A stretch of 64,000 nt of DNA from Herpetosiphon giganteus (GCF_016907925.1 NZ_JAFBCZ010000025.1:1-64000), one strand, 5' to 3'; counted from the stretch's first letter, positions 1-9,358 are shown. The notes: generated by a model not told the origin, from the sequence alone. A program made the numbers and translations.

Positions 1-11
1 CTGGGAGTCAT
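1..11 (-). CDS. First codons of the next late phage gene (cut by window edge)
   Basis: On the minus strand an ATG at 11-9 is preceded by a purine-rich ribosome site (AAGGAAAGGA), about 75 bases after the stop of the preceding late gene. Only three codons are visible, so the product cannot be named. By position it should be a head-completion or tail gene. Confidence 0.4.
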
Positions 12-85
12 GGTGGTCCTTTCCTTGGTCTGTTGCATTTCCAAGTATAGTCCACCTGGCTCTCGTTAATTTTGCACCACTTTCG

Positions 86-253
86 TTATACCACCGTTGA
101 GGCCACCGTGTTTGGGAGATTCAACCGCCGCAACGTGCGCCGTAAGGCTGTTGTATAGCCCTTATGCGTGATTGCCGTCCATCCCAACACATCCGCCGTG
201 GCCAGCAGTTCGTCTTGCATGACCTGCTTTATGCTGTCGTCGGTATGTGGCAT
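86..253 (-). CDS. Small late phage protein, 55 aa
   Basis: The ATG at 253 lies one base after the stop of the 135-aa gene upstream, and AAGGCGG in that gene's end can serve as ribosome site, so the two are probably translationally coupled. The protein (starting MPHTDDSIKQ) is short, with an acidic start and a basic helical middle. Position after the capsid gene suggests a head-tail connector or completion protein. This is inference from order only, as no family is recognised. A longer in-frame start at 301 would overlap the upstream gene and has no ribosome site. Confidence 0.5.
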   Translation of the reverse strand: MPHTDDSIKQVMQDELLATADVLGWTAITHKGYTTALRRTLRRLNLPNTVASTVV

Positions 254-254
254 C

Positions 255-662
255 TTAGGCCGCCTTGTGCTCGCGCAATTTCTTAATCGTGGCTTCGCCA
301 ATACCGTCGATGGCGCTCAACGTGGCATCATCAGCGGTAATCGCATCGCCATAGCTGGTATAGCCCGCTGCGGCCAAGCTGGCAGCTGCCTTGCTGCCCA
401 CGATTACCTCAAGTGTTGCTGATGGCTCGCCGCTTGGCGCTTCGCCACCATCGTTGGTTGGGGTCGCTGCGCCGTCGGCGTTGGGGGTTTCGACCCGTTG
501 CACCGGCTCGGCAGCCGCTGGAGCAACAGGCATTGGATTGGTCGCTGCGTTGGCCGCAACCAACACAGTGGCAATCGACTCATCGAGGGTATGCACGCCG
601 GACAAGTAGGTCACGCCCATATGAATCCATGAATCGGCTAAAGTGACTTGAACGTTGGCCAT
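255..662 (-). CDS. Phage head-region protein with C-terminal helix-hairpin-helix
   Basis: The 135-aa protein has three parts. An N-terminal segment of about 40 residues contains a valine-rich strand region. A low-complexity Ala/Pro/Glu linker spans about residues 43-82. The C-terminal 45 residues hold a helix-hairpin-helix signature (LSAIDGIGEATIKKL), as in Rho-N or SAP-like nucleic-acid modules that cap small head-completion proteins. It follows the capsid gene directly and ends with TAA one base before the next start. Function is unknown; a role at the capsid vertex or in DNA retention is plausible from context. Confidence 0.75.
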   Translation of the reverse strand: MANVQVTLADSWIHMGVTYLSGVHTLDESIATVLVAANAATNPMPVAPAAAEPVQRVETPNADGAATPTNDGGEAPSGEPSATLEVIVGSKAAASLAAAGYTSYGDAITADDATLSAIDGIGEATIKKLREHKAA

Positions 663-716
663 TGAAAAAACTCCTTTACAACAACGCCATATAGACCTGA
701 AACCGTCTCCTGTTCT

Positions 717-1805
717 CTAGATGTTTTTCAACACGCCGATCGCTTCTGGCTCGGTAATGACGGGAAAGCTTGTTTGCCATGCCTCGCCTTCAATGCGGGG
801 TGGTTTATTCTCAAAGTGCTCGGTTCGAATCACCCGCCCTGGCTCGCTTTGGCCAGCGGCCCGCCCAATCGCGGTATAGCCCAAGGTGTCGGTGATCAGG
901 TTTTGTTCGCCATCCGGCAGATCAAGCTCTTCGTTTTGACCCGTCAAGGCCACCATCACGAAGGCTTGCGCGTGCAGAAAGCGCACATCGCCTTGTTGGG
1001 TGCGATAGCGCAAGTCATAGCGCTCAATCGGCGGCAAGCTATCCAATTGCAAGGCGGCATTGATGCCCGCCAAGTTGCCAAGGCCAGCAGCGAGCTCTAA
1101 GGCATTGCCATTGGTGGTTACAAAGTGGCTGGTGCGTTGGCGCACATTTTTATTGAGCGACAATTTGGTAATGACGGGCGTGCCGGTGATGATCCGGCCC
1201 ACGGTGTAGCCTTTGCCTTGCAGCAAATTCACCATGGCGTAAATATCTTGGAAGGGGTCGTAGGTATCATTGGCCCAATCGCCTGCCACGTTGACGCGAT
1301 GGCCTGCGGGATTGGCCAACTGTACGGTTTCCTTGAAGGCGTTATCGCCTTCAACAACCACGGCTGCATCAACAATCGCCTGCCAGCGCCATGCTTCGTT
1401 GACCTCAATCAAGGCCAAGTTGAGTGTGGTTTCAGCCCAATTCGTCAAGGCGGCGATGGCTTCCATCGAGGCATTGCGACCTAAATAGCGCAACAGGATG
1501 TCATAGTCACGGCCCGTCAATTCGCGGGCAATATCACTATGGGCCAGCTTGACATCGAAGGTACCGATCAGGTCGCCACCCTTCTTTTGCGCGGGACTAT
1601 AGCGCGTGCCACCATTGGCCACGACGGTGCGATAGCGGATCGCATCTTCGGTATATTGGTTTTCTTCGACGGTGCGTTCAGGTAACAGCTCTGCACCAAG
1701 ATAGCGCCGCTGCGGTCGCCCGAACTGGGCCAAGACATTCCTTGCCAAATTGATGAGCGTGCCATCAGCGCGGGCTTGGGCAATTAAACTTGCAATATCA
1801 GCCAT
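717..1805 (-). CDS. Major capsid protein (lambda E-like)
   Basis: The 362-aa protein has the length and layout of lambda-E-type HK97-fold capsid proteins. It has an N-terminal arm, a middle region with a DPFQDIYAMVNLL helix followed by a strand-rich segment (GRIITGTPVITKLSL), and a C-terminal region with PGRVIRTEHFENKPPRIEGE, resembling the membrane-facing P-domain end of this family. It lies directly after a decoration-protein gene and a scaffold gene, the usual E-type order. The start at 1805 is preceded by a short leader with AGGAGTC. The family is assigned from overall resemblance, without a search. Confidence 0.85.
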   Translation of the reverse strand: MADIASLIAQARADGTLINLARNVLAQFGRPQRRYLGAELLPERTVEENQYTEDAIRYRTVVANGGTRYSPAQKKGGDLIGTFDVKLAHSDIARELTGRDYDILLRYLGRNASMEAIAALTNWAETTLNLALIEVNEAWRWQAIVDAAVVVEGDNAFKETVQLANPAGHRVNVAGDWANDTYDPFQDIYAMVNLLQGKGYTVGRIITGTPVITKLSLNKNVRQRTSHFVTTNGNALELAAGLGNLAGINAALQLDSLPPIERYDLRYRTQQGDVRFLHAQAFVMVALTGQNEELDLPDGEQNLITDTLGYTAIGRAAGQSEPGRVIRTEHFENKPPRIEGEAWQTSFPVITEPEAIGVLKNI

Positions 1806-1837
1806 AGAAACAGACTCCTAGACAGTGAATGAAATGA

Positions 1838-2458
1838 TTAGGCTTTGCCGATGGTGCATTGGTAGCGGCTGCGCACAAAGGCTTTGAGCGTACTGCTGAG
1901 CGCCGCCCAGCCCGGCACAAAGTTTTCTTTGACGATGCCACCATGCCGATACAAATCAGCATCGTTGTTTTTGCTGGCATCAGTAATGTCTTGGGCCAAG
2001 AAATAGATTTCTTCATCAGCATCAGTAGCGGGGCCAAAGGCCGTGCCTGCATCGCGTTCGGCCCACGTTCGGCCCAATAACGTGCCGCTAAGGATGGTGA
2101 CAGGCTTCATGCCACTGCCTTTATAGGTGGCTTTATCGCCGCTCGTGAGACCAGCAGCCAAGGCTTCGACTGCAATGGTGACCGCGCCAGCGGCGGCATT
2201 GGCCGTGGTATAGGCTAATTTGCCCACGCCAAAGCGCAACAACGTGCCACTGGGGATGGGGTTGGCCAACGCGCTCACCGCAATGCTGGTTGCCACCGAT
2301 GCGGCATTGGCGGTTAGGGTGACGACTGCGCCATCGGTTGCCAGAAACTGACTAGCATCGACCTTCGCGCCACCTGGTAATACGTGCTCACGATTGAGAA
2401 AATCGCCCGCCCATGCAGGGCTGGTAAGTTGGTTTGGATAGCTGTTTACGTCGGCCAT
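1838..2458 (-). CDS. Phage head decoration protein
   Basis: The 206-aa protein is rich in Ala, Thr, Val and Gly and predicted mostly beta. It contains a central jelly-like repeat region (residues about 45-110) and a late region with KPVTILSGTLLGRTW, typical of lambda gpD-like decoration proteins, which usually carry this near their end. It is placed immediately before the capsid gene. Its start codon overlaps the scaffold stop as TAATG, so the two are translated in step. It should trimerise on the capsid surface and stabilise the expanded shell. Assignment rests on order and composition. Confidence 0.7.
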   Translation of the reverse strand: MADVNSYPNQLTSPAWAGDFLNREHVLPGGAKVDASQFLATDGAVVTLTANAASVATSIAVSALANPIPSGTLLRFGVGKLAYTTANAAAGAVTIAVEALAAGLTSGDKATYKGSGMKPVTILSGTLLGRTWAERDAGTAFGPATDADEEIYFLAQDITDASKNNDADLYRHGGIVKENFVPGWAALSSTLKAFVRSRYQCTIGKA

Positions 2459-3192
2459 TAATTACCTCGCTTTGGAAGGGCATACCCCATCCGCTGATTG
2501 TGGGTCGTGATTGGATCATCTTTCTTGGGATTGCCAGCACCTTGCTGGATAAAGCCCGTTCCTCGCCGTGGAGGGTTACTACCGATCGTGAGGGATGGCA
2601 TAAATTCACTCCAATGCTTGTCGGCATAGTCTTGGAGTGGGGTTTCCACGTCGCCGTCCTTGACGCTGATCGTGGTCTTGTCGCCCTCGGTTTTGGTGAC
2701 AAAGGTGACATTCGTGGCCAAGCGCTCGAGCACGTTTGGTTTCCACTGCATGGCCTCGGCAACACCGCGAATGGTCGCTTGGGTGCGCAGATTGGCCAGC
2801 TCGGTTTGGGCTTGCTCGCGCTCGGTCAAACGCGTGCGCACTTCATCGATCTGCCCAAGGGCTTGATAGTCGCGCCAGCGCTGCACATCGTCGCCCGTCA
2901 GCACCACGGAACCTTCCGGCGTGCGCTCGCGCAGCTGGCGATTCTGGTCGCGGTACTGATAGTTCTCCTGCATCAACAGCATGAGCGCTGCATCAGGGCC
3001 ACCTTGGCGCGCAACGAGATTGGCAATTTGCCCCGCAATATCGGGTTGATTGCCACCATTAGGAGCGGGCGGATTAGTCGGTGGATTGGCAGGCGGGTTG
3101 GCTGGGGCTGGATTGCCACCGCCGCCACTACCGGAACCACCGCCGCCGTTATCAGCAGTAAATAATTTGATTGAGCGAAAGAAACGAACCAT
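2458..3192 (-). CDS. Capsid scaffolding protein
   Basis: The 244-aa protein begins with a basic segment. A glycine-rich run and a Pro/Asn linker (about residues 15-48) follow, then a long helical, coiled-coil-like region rich in Gln, Arg and Glu (about 50-140) and a mixed C-terminal part. Such helical proteins just upstream of the capsid gene are normally internal scaffolds that direct procapsid assembly and then leave. The stop codon overlaps the next start (TAATG). No protease domain is visible in it or beside it, so scaffold exit is probably not through a fused protease. Confidence 0.7.
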   Translation of the reverse strand: MVRFFRSIKLFTADNGGGGSGSGGGGNPAPANPPANPPTNPPAPNGGNQPDIAGQIANLVARQGGPDAALMLLMQENYQYRDQNRQLRERTPEGSVVLTGDDVQRWRDYQALGQIDEVRTRLTEREQAQTELANLRTQATIRGVAEAMQWKPNVLERLATNVTFVTKTEGDKTTISVKDGDVETPLQDYADKHWSEFMPSLTIGSNPPRRGTGFIQQGAGNPKKDDPITTHNQRMGYALPKRGN

Positions 3193-3226
3193 TGCAAAGA
3201 ACTCCTATAAATACTAAGGATTGGTG

Positions 3227-3499
3227 CTAGCGCTTCTGTCGTGGCTGCCAGCGTACCGATTCCCATGGCTTTGGCTTGCGATTTGGTGATGCTTCGCCTG
3301 CACGCGCTGGTGGATCACCAACACGGGATGGATGGATGCGTGGATGCATGAAATCATCGAACAGGTGCGGTGGTGGATTGAGTACCACAAACCCTTCAAG
3401 ACTGTGACTTAATCGCACCAACGATTCACGCAGCGATTCGTGAGCTTCCGTTGAACCCAACGCTTGCATTGCTCGCGCAGCATCATTGAATTCCATCAT
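3227..3499 (-). CDS. Small phage structural-region protein, 90 aa
   Basis: The first ATG at 3499 overlaps the stop of the MuF-like gene as ATGA, with AGGATAGGAC just upstream as ribosome site. The product starts MMEFNDAARAMQALG. It has a helical N-terminal half and a Pro/Arg-rich, basic C-terminal half (ending PRQKR). It lies between the minor head protein and the scaffold. No family is recognised. The start was chosen for the four-base overlap; a much longer in-frame version would lie almost wholly inside the upstream gene. Confidence 0.55.
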   Translation of the reverse strand: MMEFNDAARAMQALGSTEAHESLRESLVRLSHSLEGFVVLNPPPHLFDDFMHPRIHPSRVGDPPARAGEASPNRKPKPWESVRWQPRQKR

Positions 3500-4491
3500 T
3501 GTCCTATCCTTTGTAATGCGGCCACCGTGGTGACTTGGGCATTTGCGCCCCAAACGCCACCGCTGTGCACCGTCGCTAAATCTTCGAATTGAAATGCACC
3601 CTGTTTCCAGAGTCCATACCGACCTGGGCCAAGCATATCGCGCTGCGTTTTTGCGCTTTGCTCCAGAAACCATTCCTTGCCCGTTGACATCGCCAGCGGC
3701 GCGCGGTTCCTTAAAATTGGCAGAATTGCACACCGGCACTGAGGATGCAGCGGCATCATGACGTTGGTTGGGTAGACCGTGCCATCAAGCGCTAGACAGG
3801 CCAGACAGGTACGCCGTTGGCGTGCCGCGATTCGCATGTAAGCGGTAGTCAAACCACTCGTTTGATACTGCTGCAATGTTGCCAACCGTGCTGCCCGAAC
3901 CGACTGATCACGGGTGATGAGCAAGGCATGATTGAGACTGGTTGTCAGTCCATCGTTGACCATGTTCCGCGCGGTCGTGCGCGGATTCTTGCCCAACGCC
4001 AACCCCTTCAGCAGTTCGTCGGTGATGGCCTGCGCCGTTGCTGGATAGGCAGCACTCAACAAATCAGCGAGCGGATTGCCAGCCCGTGCCAAAGCAGCAA
4101 TGTTTTCAAATGCACCGCTGCCCAATTGATAGAATGAGCCTTGAATCGCGCCGGAATAGCGCAACCACGCCGTGGCCTGCTCGGCCCCCATACTGGCGAA
4201 ACTCAATTGTTGCGCCTGAATCAGTGCAGCTGCATCGGCGTTGTACTTTGCCAATTCCCGCTGGAGTTGCACCAACAACGCGTGGTAGCGATCGTTCGCA
4301 TACAGTTGCGACTCGCTGACGGTTTGCCCCTCGGCTTTGGCTTGGCTCATTTGAAATGCCAAGGCCTCGATCTCAGCCTTCAACGCGGCTTCGACCATAC
4401 GCCAGCGGTTGGTCAAATCGTCCATGGCGCGCGCGTTCATTACCAACAACTCGTTGCGAAACTGCGTCGCAATGGCAACGACATTAATCAT
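3496..4491 (-). CDS. Minor head protein (Mu F / SPP1 gp7 family)
   Basis: The 331-aa protein carries the family signature near its C-terminus: a CLACLALDGTVY segment followed after a short gap by HPQCRC, the Cys/His cluster of Mu-F-like minor head proteins. The N-terminal two thirds are helical. These proteins enter the procapsid with the portal and help early head assembly or DNA ejection. The start ATG overlaps the portal stop (ATGA), so portal and minor head protein are co-translated, the typical arrangement. Confidence 0.88.
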   Translation of the reverse strand: MINVVAIATQFRNELLVMNARAMDDLTNRWRMVEAALKAEIEALAFQMSQAKAEGQTVSESQLYANDRYHALLVQLQRELAKYNADAAALIQAQQLSFASMGAEQATAWLRYSGAIQGSFYQLGSGAFENIAALARAGNPLADLLSAAYPATAQAITDELLKGLALGKNPRTTARNMVNDGLTTSLNHALLITRDQSVRAARLATLQQYQTSGLTTAYMRIAARQRRTCLACLALDGTVYPTNVMMPLHPQCRCAILPILRNRAPLAMSTGKEWFLEQSAKTQRDMLGPGRYGLWKQGAFQFEDLATVHSGGVWGANAQVTTVAALQRIGQ

Positions 4492-6053
4492 TCCGGTTGC
4501 TCCAGACCCGTGCTCGCGGCACCACTGTCGAGCCGTGCTTGGTTGGTTGCGAGCGCTGCGGCCAGCGTGCGGGTTTGCTGAAGCTGCTTGGCTTCCTGCT
4601 CCGCCGCAATGCGGGCTTTCTCGGCATCGACATCTTCCACATCGATCAGCCCTAAGAACAAGTCATGGCTGATGGCCCCTTTTTCATAGGCTGCAAGCAA
4701 GAAATTGCGTTCCTCACTGCTTAAGCTGCCGAGCCACAGGCGTGGGATCACATCCGCACGCAGGCTATCAAAGGCGTTCGGGCGACCAGCAAAGTGGGCT
4801 GCGAGGGCCAAGGTCGCTTCGAGCAGCCAGCGCACCAGCTGTTTGATGGCGGTGGCCGTTGGGCCAAGCGCCATCGCGAAATCGAGCAAGGCTTGTTTAC
4901 GACTTTCGCCGCTAGCAACCGCATCCCCACTCAACAGCGCATGCAGCTGCTTACACTCGTTGAGCATGCGGCGATAAATGGCGGCATCGGTGTCAATGAA
5001 GGTCGTCACGGGTGACGGGTCACGCCATTGCACCGATGGGTTGGTATAACCGGTGATCACCTTCGTGCGCTCATCCCGAATCGGTACACCCACGAGATTG
5101 GTCGTTTTGCCGGGGCCAATGTCATAGGGCTTATAGACGCGCATCTTTTGCCCAGCATTCGCCGGATCGTCCACCTCGTCGTAGGGCATTTGGGCATTCG
5201 ACAAGACGCGTTCGACAAAGCCACTGATGACGATGTTGTGTTGCAGCATGGTCAAGGTCATGTTTAAGGCCTTTTGCATCTGCTGCATCGACAGGCTGAT
5301 GATGGGCTTGCAGGTGATTTCCAGCATCAGTAAGTGACCCATCAGCGGCAATCGCGTTTCGCCCGTGACCGCCTCCCCTTCGAGCGTGCGCACCACGGTA
5401 TCGAGGCCATCAAGGAAGGTCACTTCCGCAACTTCTTTTTTGTCGGCGTTGGTGTAGACATACACGCCACAGGCTTGCATGGTGGCTTTGTCGCGGCTGA
5501 CCCCAGCCTGATCTGGGGCCAGCACATCGAGCCAAATGAGATTCAAGGCATCGGCCAAGGTTGGCTGTCGTTGGATTACCCCGCCATCGACCGCAGCAGG
5601 CGGAATAAACAAGCGCAGCACCGCACGCCCATGCACCACAGCAGTGGCAATTGATTCTTGCAGGATGCCCAACACATTGCGCTGATCCCACCAGCTCGTC
5701 ATGGCTGCTTCGGCTTCGTCGATTAAGATTTGCTCGGGGTCGGTTGGTTGTTCATCCTCCAGTAGCGGGCGGCGCACGGCATAGCTCCACTGCGGCTCAC
5801 GGCCAATCGCTCCATTCATATGCCGTTCAACCACCTCGGCAATCACATTGCTGGACACAAACTCGCGTTGGATACGGGTCATCACCTCGGACGCGTTTGT
5901 ATCGCCAGCGGCAGGCGTGGGGCCAGTCCACGCTGCGCCACCCTGCCAGTGATCGCCATCACGAAACAACACCGCGCTCTTGACGCTTTCGGGCGTAGAA
6001 GGCAGCCGTTTCTTAGCCAATTCAACGGAGAGTGTGTCAAAGGCAGTTGGCAT
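4488..6053 (-). CDS. Phage portal protein
   Basis: The protein is about 521 aa when started at the ATG at 6053. That start is favoured by a TAATG overlap with the terminase stop and a strong GGGGGAG six bases upstream. The size and the mix of a helical wing and stem with a long C-terminal helix (KARIAAEQEAKQLQQ) fit SPP1/lambda-type portals, which form the dodecameric ring through which DNA is pumped. It lies directly after large terminase and before the MuF-like gene. Identity comes mainly from this order, supported by features such as the VSSNVIAEVVERHMN helix. Confidence 0.85.
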   Translation of the reverse strand: MPTAFDTLSVELAKKRLPSTPESVKSAVLFRDGDHWQGGAAWTGPTPAAGDTNASEVMTRIQREFVSSNVIAEVVERHMNGAIGREPQWSYAVRRPLLEDEQPTDPEQILIDEAEAAMTSWWDQRNVLGILQESIATAVVHGRAVLRLFIPPAAVDGGVIQRQPTLADALNLIWLDVLAPDQAGVSRDKATMQACGVYVYTNADKKEVAEVTFLDGLDTVVRTLEGEAVTGETRLPLMGHLLMLEITCKPIISLSMQQMQKALNMTLTMLQHNIVISGFVERVLSNAQMPYDEVDDPANAGQKMRVYKPYDIGPGKTTNLVGVPIRDERTKVITGYTNPSVQWRDPSPVTTFIDTDAAIYRRMLNECKQLHALLSGDAVASGESRKQALLDFAMALGPTATAIKQLVRWLLEATLALAAHFAGRPNAFDSLRADVIPRLWLGSLSSEERNFLLAAYEKGAISHDLFLGLIDVEDVDAEKARIAAEQEAKQLQQTRTLAAALATNQARLDSGAASTGLEQPE

Positions 6054-7777
6054 TAGTAGCTCCCCCATGAGCCAGGCATTGCTTCATCGTCATTGCTTAC
6101 TAACAGGTGATCAAAGCAAAAGTCAGGAGCGCCACACAAGACCAAGCCATCACCATCATCAGGACTATGCTTATGGCGTTTGCGAAAATCATCCTTGGGT
6201 TCAAGGCGTTTCAGCTCGAGCTGCCCCTTCGACTGATAGCCATACTGACGATCGGTCAAATCAATTTCGAGCTGCTCGGCGGGCTGAATAATGGCAATGT
6301 CCTTCAAGACCTCTGCCGTTTCAGCGTACATCTCGGTCACGCAGTTGGCGTACTCCTCGCTGTTGTGCGGCGAGGGCAGCGCCCCAAACATGACCTCAAT
6401 CACCTGATAGTTACGAAAGCGTCGCCGCAATTCGGGATCAACCAGTAAGCGATCGATAATGCCTGCACCAAAACCACCCGTACCATCGACGCGAATATGC
6501 AGACTAGTTACATCCTCAGGCAGCTTCAATGCGGCGAACTTAATATGCTCAACATAGACAAAGGTGTTTTGCTGCTCGATGCGAGCAACCTTGCTAATGT
6601 GCCCGTTGTGCCGCAGATACACCGCCCCGGTATCATCACCCCAGCGCGCACAGTCCACCCCGATCCGCGCCTTGGTTGGGTCAGCGGTTGCGTTAACCAT
6701 GGGCTGTTTGCCACGTTTGACTGCTGCCTCAAATCGACCAACCGGAATGAAGGTATTGATGCTGGCGTTCTCCGGCGGAATGCCCAGCACGCGGAACATA
6801 AATTCATTGTTTGGCTGATACCAGGTCGTGGCATCCCATGGCAATTGGAAGTGGAATAAATCAGGGTTTGGCCCGTCTACTTCTTGGCAGTGCTTTTCGA
6901 TCATGTCGGTGACATAACTGCGTTTCACCGCCCCTGGCACCACAGTTTTATCAGCCACCACATTCGGGTGCTGTAAACAACTCATCCGCATCGAGAGCAC
7001 GTTGCTGTACTTGGCTTGGTGATAGAAATGGCTGTTGCGTGTTTTGGGATTGGCAATCATCAGCACAATCACGATCCCGCCACTCGTCATCGAATCGATA
7101 GCCTCATAGACAAACTTGGGAATGCCTTCGGCCTCGTCCAGTACAAACATCAAAAACTTGCCGTGCTGCCCTTGTACCCGCTCGCCGCCCTTGCCATTGC
7201 TATCATCGGTTGACTTGCCACTCGCAAAATGGTTGTCGTCGATGATGACTTCACAGGTCTCCAGAATTCGACCGGGCAGCTTGGCCTTTTTGCGGTCGGT
7301 TTTGATTTCTTTCCAGAGCAGCTTTTTCACCTGATCCCAACTGGGGGCAAAGGTGTAGATAATGCTGGGCCGAAAGCAATCTAAGAAATGGCTCACCAAG
7401 GCGCTCATGCCTTTGGTCTTGCCCACCCCGTGGCCTGCTTCGATCCGTATCCGATTCTTGATGATCTGCCCCGGCTGCCACACGGTTTCATCGTAGGCTT
7501 CGCCGTTCTCGTACTTTTCTCGTTCAAACTGTTGGCGCAACGCAAGCGTATAGGCCTCGAAAATCTCAACCTGCCCAGGCTCGTCGATGCCTGTGCCGCG
7601 CCATGGCTGCCAGCCCAGCTTGTCTTTGGTGTAGCCCTCAGGATTGAACTGATAGTCGGCAAACGGCGATACATCCTCCAAACCGCGTTCGCGCAGTTCA
7701 AGGATGGCCTTGGCGCGGACTTGCAGGCTGAGTGGCGGCTTAATCCGCAGATTCGTATTAGGGGTTAAGTAAGACAT
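6053..7777 (-). CDS. Terminase large subunit
   Basis: The product is 574 aa from the ATG at 7777, placed after GAGG and overlapping the small-subunit gene by 20 bases. The ATPase domain shows Walker A GHGVGKTK (about residue 115-122) and Walker B FVLDEAEG (about 211-218). The C-terminal nuclease domain starts at RIGVDCARWGDDTG, with the first metal-binding Asp. The enzyme powers DNA packaging at the portal and cuts concatemers. Length and motifs are complete, with no sign of decay. Confidence 0.95.
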   Translation of the reverse strand: MSYLTPNTNLRIKPPLSLQVRAKAILELRERGLEDVSPFADYQFNPEGYTKDKLGWQPWRGTGIDEPGQVEIFEAYTLALRQQFEREKYENGEAYDETVWQPGQIIKNRIRIEAGHGVGKTKGMSALVSHFLDCFRPSIIYTFAPSWDQVKKLLWKEIKTDRKKAKLPGRILETCEVIIDDNHFASGKSTDDSNGKGGERVQGQHGKFLMFVLDEAEGIPKFVYEAIDSMTSGGIVIVLMIANPKTRNSHFYHQAKYSNVLSMRMSCLQHPNVVADKTVVPGAVKRSYVTDMIEKHCQEVDGPNPDLFHFQLPWDATTWYQPNNEFMFRVLGIPPENASINTFIPVGRFEAAVKRGKQPMVNATADPTKARIGVDCARWGDDTGAVYLRHNGHISKVARIEQQNTFVYVEHIKFAALKLPEDVTSLHIRVDGTGGFGAGIIDRLLVDPELRRRFRNYQVIEVMFGALPSPHNSEEYANCVTEMYAETAEVLKDIAIIQPAEQLEIDLTDRQYGYQSKGQLELKRLEPKDDFRKRHKHSPDDGDGLVLCGAPDFCFDHLLVSNDDEAMPGSWGSY

Positions 7778-8327
7778 CGATGATATCCTCGCCTGCTGCA
7801 ATGGCCCGAATTTGATTAGGCGTGAGTTTGCTCACATCAAGGTTGGCCAACAACGAATCTTTGATATTGGTCAGCGCGCCATTGGCCTTGCCAATCAACT
7901 CCAGCGCTTTCAGTGCATCGTGCAACTCCAGCTTGGCACCGACTTTGGACGTTCCTTCTTGAAAACTGCGCACCAGCCCGATGTCCGCCTGCGCCTCCAC
8001 AGTTTTCAGGTTTATCGCATTGCCTTTGGTGATGAATGGCTCGATCGTGCCGCGTGCGATGCGGGCTAAGCGATCAAGCACCTCATCGGCGCTCATGGCG
8101 CGTTCGGCCACCAAGTCTCGTATCGCGCGCATGATGTTAGCTTTTGTTAGCATGCGGCTTGCGGTCACGGATGCAGCGCGAGGATTGTCCTCTGAATAGC
8201 CTGCTCGCTGAGCGGCCTTCGTGCCGTTGAAGTCTTTGACATACTCATACACAAACGCCTGCTCCTTTTTGGTTAAGGGCTTGTCTGCTGCATATTTGAG
8301 GTTGTCGTGTACTTCATTGGTCATCAA
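7758..8327 (-). CDS. Terminase small subunit
   Basis: The 189-aa protein has the N-terminal helix-turn-helix typical of Terminase_2 small subunits: LTKKEQAFVYEYV, then NGTKAAQRAGYS and a helix ending RAIRDL. It binds the packaging site and recruits the large subunit. A central helical oligomerisation region follows. The gene lies just before large terminase and overlaps it. The packaging site itself is often within or near such a gene, but it cannot be located here by eye. Confidence 0.92.
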   Translation of the reverse strand: MMTNEVHDNLKYAADKPLTKKEQAFVYEYVKDFNGTKAAQRAGYSEDNPRAASVTASRMLTKANIMRAIRDLVAERAMSADEVLDRLARIARGTIEPFITKGNAINLKTVEAQADIGLVRSFQEGTSKVGAKLELHDALKALELIGKANGALTNIKDSLLANLDVSKLTPNQIRAIAAGEDIIDVLLNP

Positions 8328-8388
8328 TGGCCTACTTCAGTGATGTCGCCGCTGGCGCGGCGGATAGTAATAGATTTACTGTCAATAA

Positions 8389-8589
8389 TTATTTGCGTGA
8401 CGTTGTTTTGCGTGCGTTCCGGCGACGATGAGCGCGGTCGGGTTTGCCCGTGCGCCACGCTGGTGGGCGATCAATCAAATGATGGGTGCCAGCCAGCAGG
8501 TTGTTGACATCGACATGCAAGCGAGTAAGGGAGTGAGCCACAAGAACGATCAACAGCACAATCAACGTGATGCCAATGAAAACATCCAA
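8389..8589 (-). CDS. Small membrane protein of the lysis cassette (TTG start)
   Basis: A TTG at 8589 follows the endolysin stop by one base and is preceded by GAGGAGG at ideal distance (the site overlaps the endolysin's last codons). It opens a 66-aa frame with one hydrophobic helix (DVFIGITLIVLLIVLVAHSL). A polar part and a strongly basic tail (RRRNARKTTSRK) follow. The single N-terminal membrane segment with a charged tail fits an accessory lysis protein, for example a spanin-like or antiholin-like factor. The exact role is inference. An ATG-started version would overlap the endolysin and lacks a ribosome site. Confidence 0.6.
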   Translation of the reverse strand: MDVFIGITLIVLLIVLVAHSLTRLHVDVNNLLAGTHHLIDRPPAWRTGKPDRAHRRRNARKTTSRK

Positions 8590-8590
8590 T

Positions 8591-9355
8591 TTAGACCTCC
8601 TCACATAAGGATTCGTGAAACATTCCGAGGCCATCGATAGCGCGATGAATCCACCATGGATTGCCATTGATGGCTTGACCTAGAATGCGCTTACCATCAA
8701 ACTCATGACCTGCGTGGAACGTTGCGGCCACAGGAAAGTTGAGACCTGGGCCTTGCCGACAATTCGCATCATTGAATTTAATGCGATAGCGCTTGATGAC
8801 TGGCGCGGCTGGCTCCTTGCGCCATGCGTCAAGCATTGGCATGAGCACTGGGCCGGGGCATTCGCTCTGCCCCCACTCCATATGCCCTTTGGTATTTGAC
8901 TTCACATTGAAGCCACGATCATCGGCCAACGCCTCAAAAAGCATGACCTTTGCATTCCACTGTTTATCGGTTGGGTGTTGCTTGCCACCAATCGGCGTGT
9001 GGACAGCGACGGTTGTGGTGTTGCCGGTGCCATGACCACAATGCCAAAGGATGTCGCTCAGGTTGCGCAGCCAATAAATCGTGCCCGTTGCGCCCACGGC
9101 GTAGTGATACATAATGCCGTGCCCATAAATCGCGATCCCATTGGCATAGCCCCAGATTTTGCCAACGTGATAGTGCGCAATCGCCTGCAAATGCCGAATC
9201 TCTGCATCGATCGATGCCGCTATTGCGGTTTCGGGGCCGTTGTAATGATCAACGCTCCCAGTAATAAGCTTCAGCAGCCGCGTGACGAGATAGCGCGATG
9301 GGCGACGCAGCAGGAGATGCCGAATATCAACAATTGGCAGACTGGCGATACCCAT
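8591..9355 (-). CDS. Endolysin: N-acetylmuramoyl-L-alanine amidase with C-terminal SH3-like domain
   Basis: The 254-aa protein carries an Amidase_2 fold at residues about 25-170. It has VDHYNG (His37) near its start, the WHCGHGTGNTTTVAVHTP segment in the middle and HMEWGQSECPGP (His158, Cys166) at the end, supplying the zinc ligands. Residues about 190-254 form an SH3-like cell-wall-binding tail (NDANCRQGPGLNFPVAATF). It cuts the bond between muramic acid and the peptide stem. No signal peptide is seen, so release needs the neighbouring holin. Confidence 0.92.
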   Translation of the reverse strand: MGIASLPIVDIRHLLLRRPSRYLVTRLLKLITGSVDHYNGPETAIAASIDAEIRHLQAIAHYHVGKIWGYANGIAIYGHGIMYHYAVGATGTIYWLRNLSDILWHCGHGTGNTTTVAVHTPIGGKQHPTDKQWNAKVMLFEALADDRGFNVKSNTKGHMEWGQSECPGPVLMPMLDAWRKEPAAPVIKRYRIKFNDANCRQGPGLNFPVAATFHAGHEFDGKRILGQAINGNPWWIHRAIDGLGMFHESLCEEV

Positions 9356-9358
9356 GGG

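Noticed and set aside
2434-3165. Rightward frame of 243 codons opposite the scaffold gene
   Set aside because: It is the antisense shadow of a GC-biased coding gene, with no ribosome site and no natural protein features; the opposing late genes are coupled and complete.
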